DNA from: Amorphophallus konjac
Lineage: Eukaryota > Streptophyta > Magnoliopsida > Alismatales > Araceae
Assembly: GCA_022559845.1 (NCBI GenBank)
Contig: CM040126.1
Coordinates: forward strand, 146,142,064 to 146,206,063
Length of the DNA stretch: 64,000 nt
Direction: 5' to 3'
Shown here: piece by piece, positions 36,601 to 48,136 of the stretch
How positions within the stretch are numbered: the first letter of the stretch is position 1
How the letters are laid out: each line of letters begins with the position of its first letter
Translations under genes and position numbers: made by a program
The notes under the pieces: model-generated
Seen by the model: the letters and a program-made list of their open reading frames with translations, nothing else
What the model was told of the DNA's origin: nothing
Database searches by the model: none

Positions 36601-36844
36601 TTAGATGGAGTCATGTAATTTTCTTATTTCTTGAGTCAATTAGTGAAAAAGTCAAATTATGTATTTTTGAATATTAATTGATTATGGAATAAAGTGGAGG
36701 TTTGATTACATCTTGTGCAATTGCATCTATTTATGTGATTGTCTCGCGCTCTGAATTATTCTTACTTGCAAGAGGCTTACCATGCTGGCTGTTCGCACTC
36801 CCTGAGCGAGTCTTCCGCTGTAAATAAAGGCTCGGGGCGTGACA
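33700..36844 (+). mobile_element. 5' LTR of element E (3145 bp)
   Basis: TGTAAAGCCCC to GGGGCGTGACA. It differs from the right LTR by scattered substitutions and an extra stretch of about 22 bases near 34285-34310. It holds at least nine dyad modules built on TAACGG and GACCGT (for example near 34031, 34843, 34932, 35523, 35553 and 35653). Confidence 0.95.
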
Positions 36845-36851
36845 GTTAAGT

Positions 36852-36863
36852 TGGTATCAGAGC
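36852..36863 (+). other. Primer binding site (initiator Met tRNA), element E
   Basis: TGGTATCAGAGC, seven bases after the LTR end, a perfect copy of the standard plant site. Confidence 0.97.
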
Positions 36864-37082
36864 ATAAGTCTCTAGACTTAAGGAAAAGAGTCATGTCATA
36901 TGATAAGTCTAAGGTTTAAGGGCCCATACCGATGAACTGAGAGTGAAAATTCATACCCATGTGAGGATTGGGTAGAGCCTGGTTTAAGATAAACTAACTA
37001 GCTTTAATATTTATTATACTTATTTTAAAATTTCATGAGAAATAACAAGTTGTTATTTTCTCTCAGGTACCATATTTCACAC

Positions 37083-37285
37083 ATGGCTCATCGTGTAGAT
37101 TGGGACGGTATGTAACAAACTGTTGCCGGCCTCACCCAGGCACTGCAGACCATAGCACAGGGTGGTGCGGGGGCAAGGGTTGGAGACCTGCATCGGAATT
37201 TTCGGAGTCTAAACCCTCCGCGTTTCTATGGATCCTCAAATCCGGATGAAGCGGAAAATTGGATAGATGAGATGAACAGAATCTA
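37083..37285 (+). pseudogene. Gag stub of element E
   Basis: ATG at 37083 opens a chromovirus gag start (LTQALQTIAQGG, NPPRFYGSSNPDEAENWIDE) like that of element D. A TAA at 37113-37115 interrupts it, and after about 67 codons it joins abruptly to pol sequence in another frame. The rest of gag, the zinc knuckles and the protease are deleted. Confidence 0.9.
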
Positions 37286-37287
37286 AG

Positions 37288-40200
37288 GAAATTATCTTAG
37301 CAGACATTCCTATTGTCAATGAATTCTCTGATGTGTTCCCACCCGAACTACCTAGTTTACCACCCGAGAGGGAAGTAAACTTTACCATTGAACTCATTCC
37401 AGGAGCGGCACCTATTTCTATAGCCCCTTACAGGATGTCCCCCACGGAACTTAAGGAATTGAAGAAACAACTACAGCAACTTCTAGACAAGGGTTTTATC
37501 AGACCTAGCACATCCCCTTGGGGTGCGCCTGTTCTATTTGTCAAGAAGAAGGATGGTTCTCTCAGGTTATGCATTGACTACCGGCGATTGAATCAACTTA
37601 CGATCAAGAATAAATATCCATTGCCGCGTATTGATGAGCTCTTCGATCAGCTTTCAGGAGCAGAATATTTCTCTAAGATTGACCTTAGGTCTGGTTATCA
37701 TCAGCTTAGAATCAAAGAAGAAGACATCTATAAATCGGCTTTTCGAAGTCGTTATGGCCACTACGAGTTTGTGGTGATGCCATTTGGGTTAACCAATACC
37801 CCAGCAGCATTCATGCAACTGATGAACAATATTTTCCAGCCGTATTTAGACCAATTCATCATCGTCTTCATCGATGACATCTTGATATATTCCAAGACGA
37901 AAGAAGAACACGAATAACGTTTAAGGATAGCTTTGCAAACACTTAGAGAACACAAGCTATATGCCAAACTCAATAAGTGTGAATTCTGGCTCAAGGAAGT
38001 CTCATTCCTTGGCCACATTATTTCAAAGGAAGGTATTGCTGTGGATCCTTCTAAGGTAGAAGCTGTCAGAGATTGGAGTCGACCAACGACTGTATCAGAA
38101 GTTAGAAACTTTTTGGGTCTAACAGGTTATTATAGAAGATTCATAAAAGACTTTTCAAAGATCGCGGTTCCTTTAACTAGACTTACCAGGAAAGAAAATC
38201 CTTTTGTCTGGTCGAAGGACTGTGAAAAGAGTTTTTAAAATCTTAAGAAACATCTTACTACAGCCCCTGTTTTGTCACTACCAATAGAGGGTGCTGGATT
38301 TGAAGTATATACGGATGCATCTGGAATTGGCTTAGGGTGTGTCCTTATGCAAGATGGAAAGGTGATTTGCTATTCTTCAAGACAATTGAAACGTCACGAA
38401 GAAAATTATCCTATACATGATTTGGAATTAGCAGCAGTTATTTTCGCCTTGAAAATTTGGCGTCATTATCTTTATGGAGAAAAGTTCACTGTCTATTCGG
38501 ACCATAAGAGTTTGAAATATTTATTTTCTCAAAAAGAGCTCAACATGAGGCAGAGGAGATGGTTGGAATATCTTAAAGACTTCGATTTCGCTATTCAATA
38601 TCACCCTGGCAAGGCAAATGCTATAGCAGATGCACTCAGCAGGAAACCAATTGGTATGTTATCAAGTCTCATGATTTGTATGACTAACCTTATTCTTCAA
38701 TTTGTTCAGTTGAATCTAGATGTCGACATTAAGGAAGAAGATTGTTTCATGGCAAATATCCGAGCTCAACCAACATTGATTGAGGATTTGGCCAAGTTAC
38801 AAGAGGATGACCCAATTTTACTAGAAATTAAAGCCAATATTGAGCAAAGACCGGATTTTTCTATATCCGAAGATGGAAGAATGCTATTCAAGGGCCGACT
38901 GTGTATACCCGATCATGAAGGTACAAAGAAATTGATCTTAGAAGAAGCACATAAATCGAAGTATACCATTCATCCAGGAGGTACAAAAATGTATCAGGAT
39001 CTCAAAAGAAACTTTTGGTGGCCCAATATGAAGAAGGAAGTAGCGGACTTCGTATCTCGGTGTCTCACATGTCAACAAGTGAAGGCGGAACATTTCAGAC
39101 CCGCTGGTAAATTACATCCTTTAAGCATCCCAGAATGGAAATGGGAGAGCATAGGAATGGATTTCATTATGGGACTACCTAAGACAAGAGGTGGACACGA
39201 TGGAATATGGGTAATTATAGACCGATTGACTAAATCTGCACATTTTATACCAATTAAGAGTCGATGGTCTGTTGATATTCTAGCAGCCCTATACATGAAG
39301 GAAATTGTCAAGTTACATGGGGTCCCTGTCACCATCATATCAGATAGAGATCCTAGATTCACATCACAATTCTAGAAAGGTTTACAACATTCACTTGGGA
39401 CTAGGCTGAATTTTAGCACAGCCTTTCATCCACAAACTGATGGTCAAACAGAAAGAACAAACCAAGTGGTAGAAGATATGCTCAGGGCTTGTGTCATTGA
39501 CTTTGGTGGAAGTTGGCACGATCACTTGCCTCTTGTAGAATTTGCATATAACAATAGTTACCAAGCAAGTATACAAATGGCACCTTTTGAAGCTCTATAT
39601 GGGAAGAGTTGTCGATCACCCATATGTTGGAGTGAAATCGGGAAAAGGCAATATCTAGGCCCCGATCTTATCAGAGATTCTACAGAAAAGATTAAACTCA
39701 TTCAAGAAAGAATGAAGATGGCACAAGACAGGCAGAAATCTTATGCTGACAATCGAAGGCGCGACTTGGAATTTCAAGTAGGTGAACATGTATATCTTAA
39801 GGTTTCTCCAGGTCATGGTATTCGAAGATTTGGCATCAAAGGAAAACTAACTCCCAGGTTTATAGGCCCATTTGAAATTCTTGAAAGGATCGGTGAAGTG
39901 GCTTATAGATTGGCCTTACCGCCACAGTTAGCAAGAGTTCACGACGTATTTCACGTCTCTATATTAAAGAAGTACGTGTATGATCCAGATCATATTATTA
40001 CTTATGATAATCTGGAGATTCAGAAGGATTTGACTTATGAACAAATGCCAATAAGGATTTTGGAACGGGAAGAGCGTCAACTCAGAAATAAAGTCATTCC
40101 AATGGTTAAGATTCAATGGAAGAAGGCATGGCCTTATGAAGCAACCTGGAAAACTGAATCAGCTATGAAGAAAAGATTTCCAGAATTATTCAACTGTAAG

Positions 40201-40302
40201 TACACTCTCCACAATCCATGTATTGAATTTGGGGACCAAATTCTTCTAAGTGGGGGAGGATGTAAAGCCCCAAAATTTTATATATATATAAGTATTTCCT
40301 AG
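37288..40302 (+). pseudogene. Pol of element E: RT, RNase H, integrase, chromodomain-like tail
   Basis: One frame with three nonsense codons: TAA at 37915-37917, TAA at 38236-38238 and TAG at 39373-39375, the first two probably from CAA and the last from [36 protein letters not shown] and the active-site box [11 protein letters not shown]. RNase [15 protein letters not shown] and [13 protein letters not shown]. Integrase: the HHCC finger ([12 protein letters not shown]) and core residues in [18 protein letters not shown] and QTERTNQVVE. The tail (RVHDVFHVSILKKYV, VKIQWKKAWPYEATWKTES) resembles the group II chromodomain of Tekay elements. The frame runs through the PPT into the 3' LTR. The enzymes would copy and integrate the element, but this copy is dead. 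Confidence 0.95.
40248..40260 (+). other. Polypurine tract, element E
   Basis: AAGTGGGGGAGGA directly before the 3' LTR. Confidence 0.92.
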
Positions 40303-43300
40303 GTTATTTAATACTTTTCTAGAAATTATAAAAGGGTTAAAGGAATTTATAAAGGATTTATTTGAATAATAAGTCAGTATAAGGCCAAATAGTGCTAATC
40401 AATTAACCCAACCCACTTAATTAAGATCCAAAAGGTTTTAAACCAAGCCCATTAAGTTTGGCCCACATTCTAGAAGGTAATTAAGCTTATCCACGAATTT
40501 TTGAGATAAATACAAATTATATACATAGATAAATATTTAGATAATGATTAAAAGAGTTTTAATATTTTAAAAGTCCTAACTACGAAGACTGTAACGGTCT
40601 ATCGCGAGACCGTCACAGCCAAGTGACGTAGGGTCACTCGACCGTTACACGCCTGTCAGTTCCGTGAAGAAAGGAACTCGTGAAAAGATTGGAACTTGAT
40701 GCTCCTATCCACTATGGATCGAATGAGAAGACTCATAATAACTCTAAGGACTCTTAGGGATAAGGATTTAGTGGAATAAGGACTCTAGAATCGATCTAAT
40801 CCTCAAACCCTAACCTAAACTCTATAAGTAGGGCATAGTTTTGAACTGTAAAGAAGGAAGGTAAGAAGTCATTATTTCAGGTAAGTTGTTTTGAAGTTTT
40901 TGTTTATTATACTTTAGACTAACACCCCTCCGAATTTCACATCCTTAGGTCAAGAGGACGTGGGGTTAGAGCCCAAGGAAGTAGCTGAAGAAGTCACAAA
41001 GGAAGGTGAAGAACTAGGGCTGAATTCTCAACAAAATTCAGAAACTTCAACCTAAGAAAGAGGTAGGTTATCTCATGAACGGTAAAAAGAGATTTATAGG
41101 ATTAAGAGCCTCTGGTTTAATTGAACCTCATGCATGCTAGATCATTGATTTCATGTCTTATTAGTTATATGTATTGCATGCACCTCCTAGCCCTAATAGA
41201 GAAATTAAAACATAATCGCTCATCTACCCACAATTACCTATGCATATAGATAACCTAGACATCATTATCATGCTTAGAATATGTTGATTTCCAGACATGA
41301 TGTGAGTTAATCTCTTAGTCTCCATGTTAGTTTTCTGTAGCAGATGATGCAACACACTAGGCTAAGACCGTCATTTTCAAATAACGGCTTCAGACAGACC
41401 GTTATACACTCTGTGTACTGCGTTTTTCGCTGTTGATAATAACGCGCTTGGACAGACACGTTTCTTTCATGTAACGACCCTCTACTGATCGTCACTTTCA
41501 CTGTGACGCCCCCTCACAAGATCGTTACATCCGGTGTTCTGTCAACCCTAGACAGACTATGACTTACCACTATTACATATGATTATGCCTAGATATCTAA
41601 GTTTGCAACCTGATTTCATGTTTTTAAGGTTGTTTAATTGTTCATAATAGGCATTGCCTGATTGATATCTTATTTTACTTTGATCTATGCTAATTTCATG
41701 AACCTAAATTCTATAGTTTTGTACTATAAAGCATGACTTTTAAAAGCATGGTATTGACGGAGTTTCACCATAGTTTTCACCTTGATTATACATGTCTCTC
41801 GCTGTCAATAGAGTCAATTCTATAAGTACATGGCACTTACTCCGGTATGATGTCATTAGTTCACACATTGCACTATAGGAACACTATCTTGGACATGAGG
41901 ACCTCTCTATTGGATATTCCTTCCAATGGACTAGGAAATCACTGTTTCAAGGCCTCCGTAAATCTCCGCGAGCCTGGGATTCCCACTAGGACGCCGAGTT
42001 GGTTGTACAAATAAAAGCCCATTAATTAGATTACACTATCGGATTTCTAGTTCTTGAAAAATAACGGCCCTGGACTGGACCGTCAGGCCAAGTAACGGCC
42101 CAGTTCCAGACCGTCGCATTCCTCTGAGTCTATCTTTATCTTTCTGGACTCTGGTCATTGTAACGGCCCAGCATGGACGCGTTACATAATGTAACGGCCC
42201 AGACCCTGACCGTAACATACCTTGTATATGTTAACCCAAGGATTGACCAAGGGTTAATATTCCAAGATTCTAGACTTACCTTGATGATCTAGAACTTATC
42301 ATATTGCTTAAATTGACATAAGATAACGAATGAGAGTTAAGAAAAGTACCGTTATGCTGCCGATTTGTTCCAAGAGCATAGCCTTGTTTAAATCATTCTT
42401 GACTCATATGTTCATACATTGAAGCATTCGTTCATTGGTTATTGTTATCATGAGATTATTGAAATTGCTAAATTCTTGGCCATAACTTACTGTTACATGC
42501 GTGGAAGTAGCTTAATTTATAACTGAAGATGCGATCGAGCACTGATTGTGTTCAAGGGCTCTATGCTAGTCCCCTCGGCTGATTGCCGGAAACATACTAT
42601 TTTATAAACAATGGGGTATGATGCTACTAGCGTCGCATTGCGCTGGGAGTACTATTTCTATAAATAAGTGAAGATCCACGGCACAACATGACATTCTTGC
42701 TTGATATTCCACAGAAATTCACGAAGCACTTGCTCTTAAGCATAAGATGTTAAAGTGAGGAATATGTGGCTTGCTAGTACAAACTCGTTACATTCTTGTT
42801 CATGGAAGGCCAATATCATGTTCTTGTTATATTCTTGCTAGTTCATTCTTGATCATTCTATCTTACCTGGTTATCTTGTTTCTATTGATTTGGTCGCATG
42901 ATTGATTCGCATTGCATGATTTTACCTAATTCTCTAGAGCAAAAATGCTAATTACTTTAATCATGCCTTCATGTTGATACGAAGATACCTACTGGGTAAG
43001 TGTGCTCATGACCTATTATTTAATGATTTTCAGGAGATGGGTATAGTTCGCATTCGGATTCAGGTGATTCGAGCAGCGGGTCCGAGAGTGACTAAGAGTT
43101 ATCCTGATAAGAGAGAAGACTTAGGCAGTTTCAAGTGTTTAGATGGAGTCAATGTAATTTTCTTATTTCTTGAGTCAATTAGTGAAAAAGTCAAATTATG
43201 TATTTTTGAATATTAATTGATTATGGAATAAAGTGGAGGTTTGATTACATCTTGTGCAATTGCATCTATTTATGTGATTGTCTCGCGCTCTGAATTATTC

Positions 43301-43383
43301 TTGCTTGCAAGAGGCTTACCATGCTGGCTGTTCGTGCTCCCCGAGCGAGTCTTCCGCTGTAAATAAAGGATCGGGGCGTGACA
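40261..43383 (+). mobile_element. 3' LTR of element E (3123 bp)
   Basis: TGTAAAGCCCC to GGGGCGTGACA, followed by the TGGGT duplication. It repeats the left LTR, including the TAACGG/GACCGT modules, with scattered mostly transition differences. Confidence 0.95.
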
Positions 43384-44400
43384 TGGGTGAAACCTAGCTA
43401 GGGCAGAGCGCCACTAGACTAAGGCAGATAAAGCTCGGTTAGGGCGGAATGCCACTAGACGAAGGTGGGTAGAGCTCGGCCAGGGCGGAATGCCACTAGA
43501 CCAAGGTAGGTAAAACTTAGCTAGGGCAGAGTGCCACTAGACTAAGGCATATAGAGCTCGGTCAGGGCGGAATGCCACTAGACCAAGGTGGGTAGAGCTA
43601 GGCTAGGGCGGAATGCCACTAGACCAAGGTAGGTAAAACTCGGTCAGGGTGGAATGCCACTAGACCAAAGGTAGGTATAACTTAGCTAGGGTGGAGTGCC
43701 ACAAAACTAAGGTGGGTGAAACCTAGCTCGGGCAGAGCGCCACTAGACTAAGGTAGATAAAGCTCAGTTAGGGCGGAATGCCACCAGACCAAGGTGGGTA
43801 GAGCTCGGCCAGGGCGGAATGCCACTAGACCAAGGTAGGTAAAACTTAGCTAGGGCAGAGTGCCACTAGACTAAGGCATATAGAGCCCGGTTAGGGCGGA
43901 ATGCCACTAGACCAAGGTGGGTAGAGCTCGGCCAGGGCGGAATGCCACTAGACCAATGTAGGTAAAACTTAGCTAGGGCAGGGTGCCACTAGACTAAGAC
44001 ATATAGAGCTCGGTCAGGGCAGAATGCCACTAGACCAAGGTAGGTAGGACTTAGCTAGGGCGGAACACTACTAGACTAAGGTAGGTAGAACTTAGCTAGG
44101 GCAGAGTGCCACTAGACTAAGGTAGGTAAAACTTAGCTAGGGCAGAGTGCCACTAGACTAAGGTAGGTAGAACTTAGCTAGGGTAGAGTGCCACCAGACT
44201 AAGGTAGGTAGAGCTCGGTCAGGGCGGAATGCCACTAGACCAAGGGAAAGATTTAATGGGCCTGATCCAATGGAATTGATGGGCGATGAGAGCTCGACGA
44301 GGGCGGAATACCACAAGCCAAGGGAGAGGTTTTATGAGCCCAGTCCAATGGAACTAAGGCAATGAGGGCTCGGCGAGGGCGGAGTGCCACAGGCCAAGGG
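43384..44400. repeat. Tandem array T6, right part, period about 42 bp
   Basis: Continuation of the 42-bp array after element E. About two dozen units alternate GCTCGG(C/T)CAGGGCGGAATG and CTTAGCTAGGGCAGAGTG types, degenerating after 44250. The first five bases are the second copy of the TGGGT duplication. Confidence 0.92.
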
Positions 44401-45449
44401 ACAGGTTTTATGAGCCCAGTGGGACAAGTTTGGTATCTCTTAGCGTGTTTGTGTAGCTGTTTGCGGTGGAATGCCGAAGGATGGCAAGGATGTATTAGTT
44501 ATGAATGTGGGTTCCACACTAGGGGTAGAGAGTCAATCCCGGTGGGACTAATGGGAAGCATTTTGCAGGATAAGGAGGAATCCCGTTCTAACATTGAATG
44601 AAATGCAGCAGATGGGTCCTCCAAGCGAGGAGCTCGAAATCTTTAACAGTCGATCTTGTCGAACAGTTAGCATCTGCAGCGGGTTGTCCAGTTCACGGTG
44701 GGATGCTGGTATGCCCTGAATAATCCCGCTCTCTCTTCTTTTAGCTTTGGATGCCCCCATGCTGGGGTGGATAGTCGGAGAGTTCATTCTCCTTTTAAAT
44801 GTCCCCACGCTGGGGTGGATAGCTGAAGATGAGTTGTTCATAGCACGTCTTTCCATTGGGTAGTTTGTTCGCTTCACGAGTAGTTATGTAGGCGGACAAC
44901 AGTGGGGAAATCCGACCGTCGGACTCCACCCTCTTCTCTTTTGTTTGCAGCCCCCGAGCGGGGAATAAGGTCTTGCTATGCACAGCGGCACCTTAGAGCT
45001 TGATTGCGGCTGAGCATATTTTCATTCTTGCCCCCCCTTGCTCGGAGAGAGTTGAGCCTCCATTATTGTGTGCTGGAGCATGTAGAGCAACGGCTACGTT
45101 GTGCCGGGTCATTTCATTTGGAAGGAGATTCTTCCTTGCATCTTTATCATTTTGCAGTTGGCCCTGATATGAGTGGACTCCATTCTTGAGCTGATGGCTT
45201 GAATAAAGAGGGCAGCACATCGAGCGGTAAAGCAACATCTTTTCTTTTATTCCTGGGTTTATTTCTTCTCTTGTCCTCAGCAGTTGTCCCGGAAACGATG
45301 CAACAATTGCATTTGTTCGGCCTCTCGCCACAACGGAGGGACCTCGGGGTGTATCTTAGAAGGTGTACCGTCCCGATTGATGTACGGAAACTGTGTTAGC
45401 CGTCATCTTGAAAATGGGCATCAGGTGAGGGCGAGGTGGATCTACCCTA
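44401..45449 (-). other. Degenerate gag-downstream sequence of element B
   Basis: Short frames only. Two GCTGGGGTGGATAG phrases near 44763 and 44810 form a minor repeat. On the minus strand a tail of the second gag copy can be followed a little way in changing frames. No protease, RT or integrase motif. Confidence 0.4.
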
Positions 45450-46130
45450 CATTCTCCAAGTTGTAATTCACCACTTTGGACTAAGTCTTCCATGATGTCT
45501 TTGAACATATAGCAGTCCTCGATGAGATGTCCCCTCTTCCGATGGTAGGGGCAAAACCGAGGGTCGTCTTTTCATTCGATGTCATTTGGTCTCTTGAGCT
45601 CCGGGAGGATGACCTTTTTGTACTCAAGGGCCCACTCGAACAGCCGCTGGGTCTTGTCTTGCGGAAAGGAGTATGGTCTTCTCATTCTTGCTCTTAGTGA
45701 AGGGGGTTTTTGTTCAGCAACCTTGGTAGAGGAGGAGCTACTTGCCTCCTGTGCTTTCCTCCACTAACGCTCGAAGGTTACGAAGTCAACTGCTTCTATT
45801 CCTTCTAGTGCGGTCTGTTCTTCAATTAGCTTGTGCACTTGAATTGGAGGTGTAAAAGCCGGGCAGTATTTGGCTAGAAAGGCTTCAATTTCAATTGCCA
45901 CATCTTCTAATTGGTCGAAGGTTTTGACTTCGAGGCCAATTACCCTTTGTAGGATCTCTTTCCTCAGATTGTGCTTGCATAGCTGGACATCGTCCTTGCA
46001 GCTTGGCGGATGTTTGCATCCGGAGTGGAGGCTCTTCCAGCGTTGAATGTAGTTTGAAGCAGACTCATCATCTCTCTGTTTGATCATATATAATTCTGCC
46101 TCGGTGACTTCTTCCTCAGTAGATTTTATC
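45450..46130 (-). pseudogene. Second, partial gag copy in element B
   Basis: In frame with the first gag upstream. It repeats only the C-terminal half of capsid (EEVTEAELYMIKQRDDESAS, NYIQRWKSL, VIGLEVKTFDQLEDV), then PYSFPQDKTQRLFEW and a zinc-knuckle motif, CPYHRKRGHLIEDC. Stops: TAG at 45764-45766 and TGA at 45572-45574. It is clearly diverged from the first copy, so the duplication is not recent, or the copy came from a related element. Confidence 0.75.
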
Positions 46131-48133
46131 TCAGTTGCTTGTTCTATTACTGGCTTGTTTGTTATGGTTGTCGCCGTTAGATTCCGACGTAGGCCAGCTG
46201 ATTGTAGAGGCGGCATTGCATGAGGCGTGGAAGCTGCCCCCTGACGTGCTTGGAGAGCTGAGGGGTACGCGGGGGCCGCGTGGTATAGCTGCCATGGACG
46301 GGTGTTTCCATCGTGGCCTTGTGTTGACTGTGGCATAGCTGGTTGCAGTGAGGCTTCAAATGATTTAGCGTCACCTCGTAGGGCTTCGGATGAGGGTCCT
46401 GCCTGCCCGAGTGTGACAGGGAGTAAGCCCATCTCAGTCAATCTTTTTCTTAGTGTCTCCACTTCTTGTATTTTCTGATAGAGCTCCATCATCAGAGCGG
46501 AGTTAGCTTGGTAGGAGCTGGGAGTGCTATTTCCCGTGCTGATTCCAGGTGGGACTAGCAGCATTTCATTGTCGGCATGGGACACATATGGTCCTGTATG
46601 AGTGGATGTTCTTGCCCCCATGCTCTCATGTTGAGGAGGGGTATAATAGCATGCTTCTTTAGCAGGCGGTGGAGGATGCCCCCACCCTTCCTGAGGTTGA
46701 TGGTGAGAGATAGGTGTTGCAACTTGACCTGCCCTTACCGCTGTGTAGCATATTTCTTCGTCATCTTCTTCAGCAGCTCGGCTCGCACTAGGCAAGGCCG
46801 ATAGGGTATTGCAGGAGAGGACAACGCCGCTCCCTCTATCTCTTGACTTATTCTTCTCTTGCCTTTTCGTAGTTGACACCTGGTGTGTGATGCGAACTAT
46901 GGCTGTCTCTTGAGACGATAGCTGGCATAGAGACACTATATTGATTGCTCTTTCCATAGCAGGTAGCTCATGCGGGCGAGGAGGATCAACCTTATAGTTG
47001 CCCAGTTGTAGCTCCCCTCTTCTGATTAGCTTTTCAATAGCGTCTTTAAAGATGTAACAATCTTCAATATGGTGCCCAACCATCTGGTGATATGGGCAGA
47101 AGCGAGGATGATCCTTCTTTCTAGCATCTTCCGGTCTCTTCAGCTCTGGTAGAGTAACCTTGTTATTTGCAACAGCCCATTCGAAGAGGACTCGAGTCCT
47201 CTCCTTGGGAAAAGAGTAGAATTTTTTCATCTTGGCCCGCAAGGACGGGACTTCTTGCTGCTCAGCTAGCTTAGCGGGAGGAGGGTTAGCCACTCCTTTT
47301 TCTTTTTCTTCTTGTTGGTTGAATGCTTTGACGTCAATTGTGCGAACTTCCTTGGGTGATGGCCACTCGTCAATAAACTTGCCCTTTTGGCTTGTAGTAG
47401 TTGGAGTATAGGGAGAGTTGGAGATGAAGGCTTCAATCTCCGCGACCACATTATTTAGCCAGTCGAAAGACCGTATTTCAATTCCGATCATCCTGCTGAG
47501 GATTTCCTGGCTCAGATTCTGCTTGCATATTTGCGCCGCGTCTTCTGGATGTGGCGGCCGCTTGCATCTCATACTGAGATTCCGCTATCTTTTGATGTAC
47601 TCCAGGGCTGACTCATCATGTCTTTGCCTGGATACATACAGCTCGGCCAGTGTGACCTCTCTTTCAGCAACATGGAACCGCCCCCGGAACTTCTGTTGCA
47701 TAGCTGCCCAATCACTTATAGAGCCAGCTGGCAGATTGGAATACCATTCAAAAGCTAGGCCTGTCAGTGAGGACCCGAAGAACTTTAGCAGGTGGGCTTC
47801 ATCTGTTGCCAGATCGCCCATTACTGTCATATAGTAAGCAATATGCTCTTTAGGAGAGCCCTGCCCGCCAAACTTTTCAAATTTGGGCGGCTTGTTGATG
47901 CCAGGCGGGAGCCTCTTTGCGGCATATTGTAGCGGATATGGCACCTTGTAAACATCAAAAGTGCTGATATCATCATATGTCCTCTCGGCCAGCTTCATTT
48001 CAATTAGTTGTTCCACCATCGATCTATTTACCACGGTTGGGTCCACCGACACCGAGTGGCAATGTGCAGAATGCTTTATAGGGGGAGTGAGTAGAGCTTC
48101 GACATGAGGTGTCGACGGCTCCGTTGGTGGCAA
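46131..48133 (-). pseudogene. Gag and zinc-knuckle of element B with long linker
   Basis: Capsid blocks PPKFEKFGGQGSPKEHIAYY and GSSLTGLAFEWYSNLPAGSI, then EVTLAELYVSRQR and YIKR-stop-RNL, where the TAG at 47585-47587 replaces the Trp kept in element G. The nucleocapsid-type motif CPYHQMVGHHIEDC lies near 47100. A Pro/Gln-rich linker of some 250 residues with the acidic EEDDEEICYTA motif and a coiled-coil-like segment (MELYQKIQEVETLRKRL) leads to the second gag copy. One frame throughout, so a single mutation separates much of it from being open. Confidence 0.8.
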
Positions 48134-48136
48134 TTG

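Larger units (their letters stand above)
33700..43383 (+). mobile_element. Element E: Tekay-type chromovirus (Ty3), internally deleted
   Basis: Two LTRs (33700-36844 and 40261-43383), initiator-Met-tRNA PBS, pol and PPT, with the 5-bp target duplication TGGGT at 33695-33699 and 43384-43388. The element is 9.7 kb. Most of gag and all of the protease were lost in a deletion near 37285, and pol carries three nonsense codons. The domain order RT-RNase H-integrase-chromodomain-like tail, the PBS and the roughly 3.1-kb LTRs fit the Tekay/Del chromovirus clade. It sits inside array T6 of element B. Confidence 0.93.

Noticed and set aside
28321..44400. Arrays T1-T6 as possible CRISPR loci
   Set aside because: Units are directly tandem with degenerate similarity along their whole length, without constant repeats and unique spacers, and the context is a plant retrotransposon.
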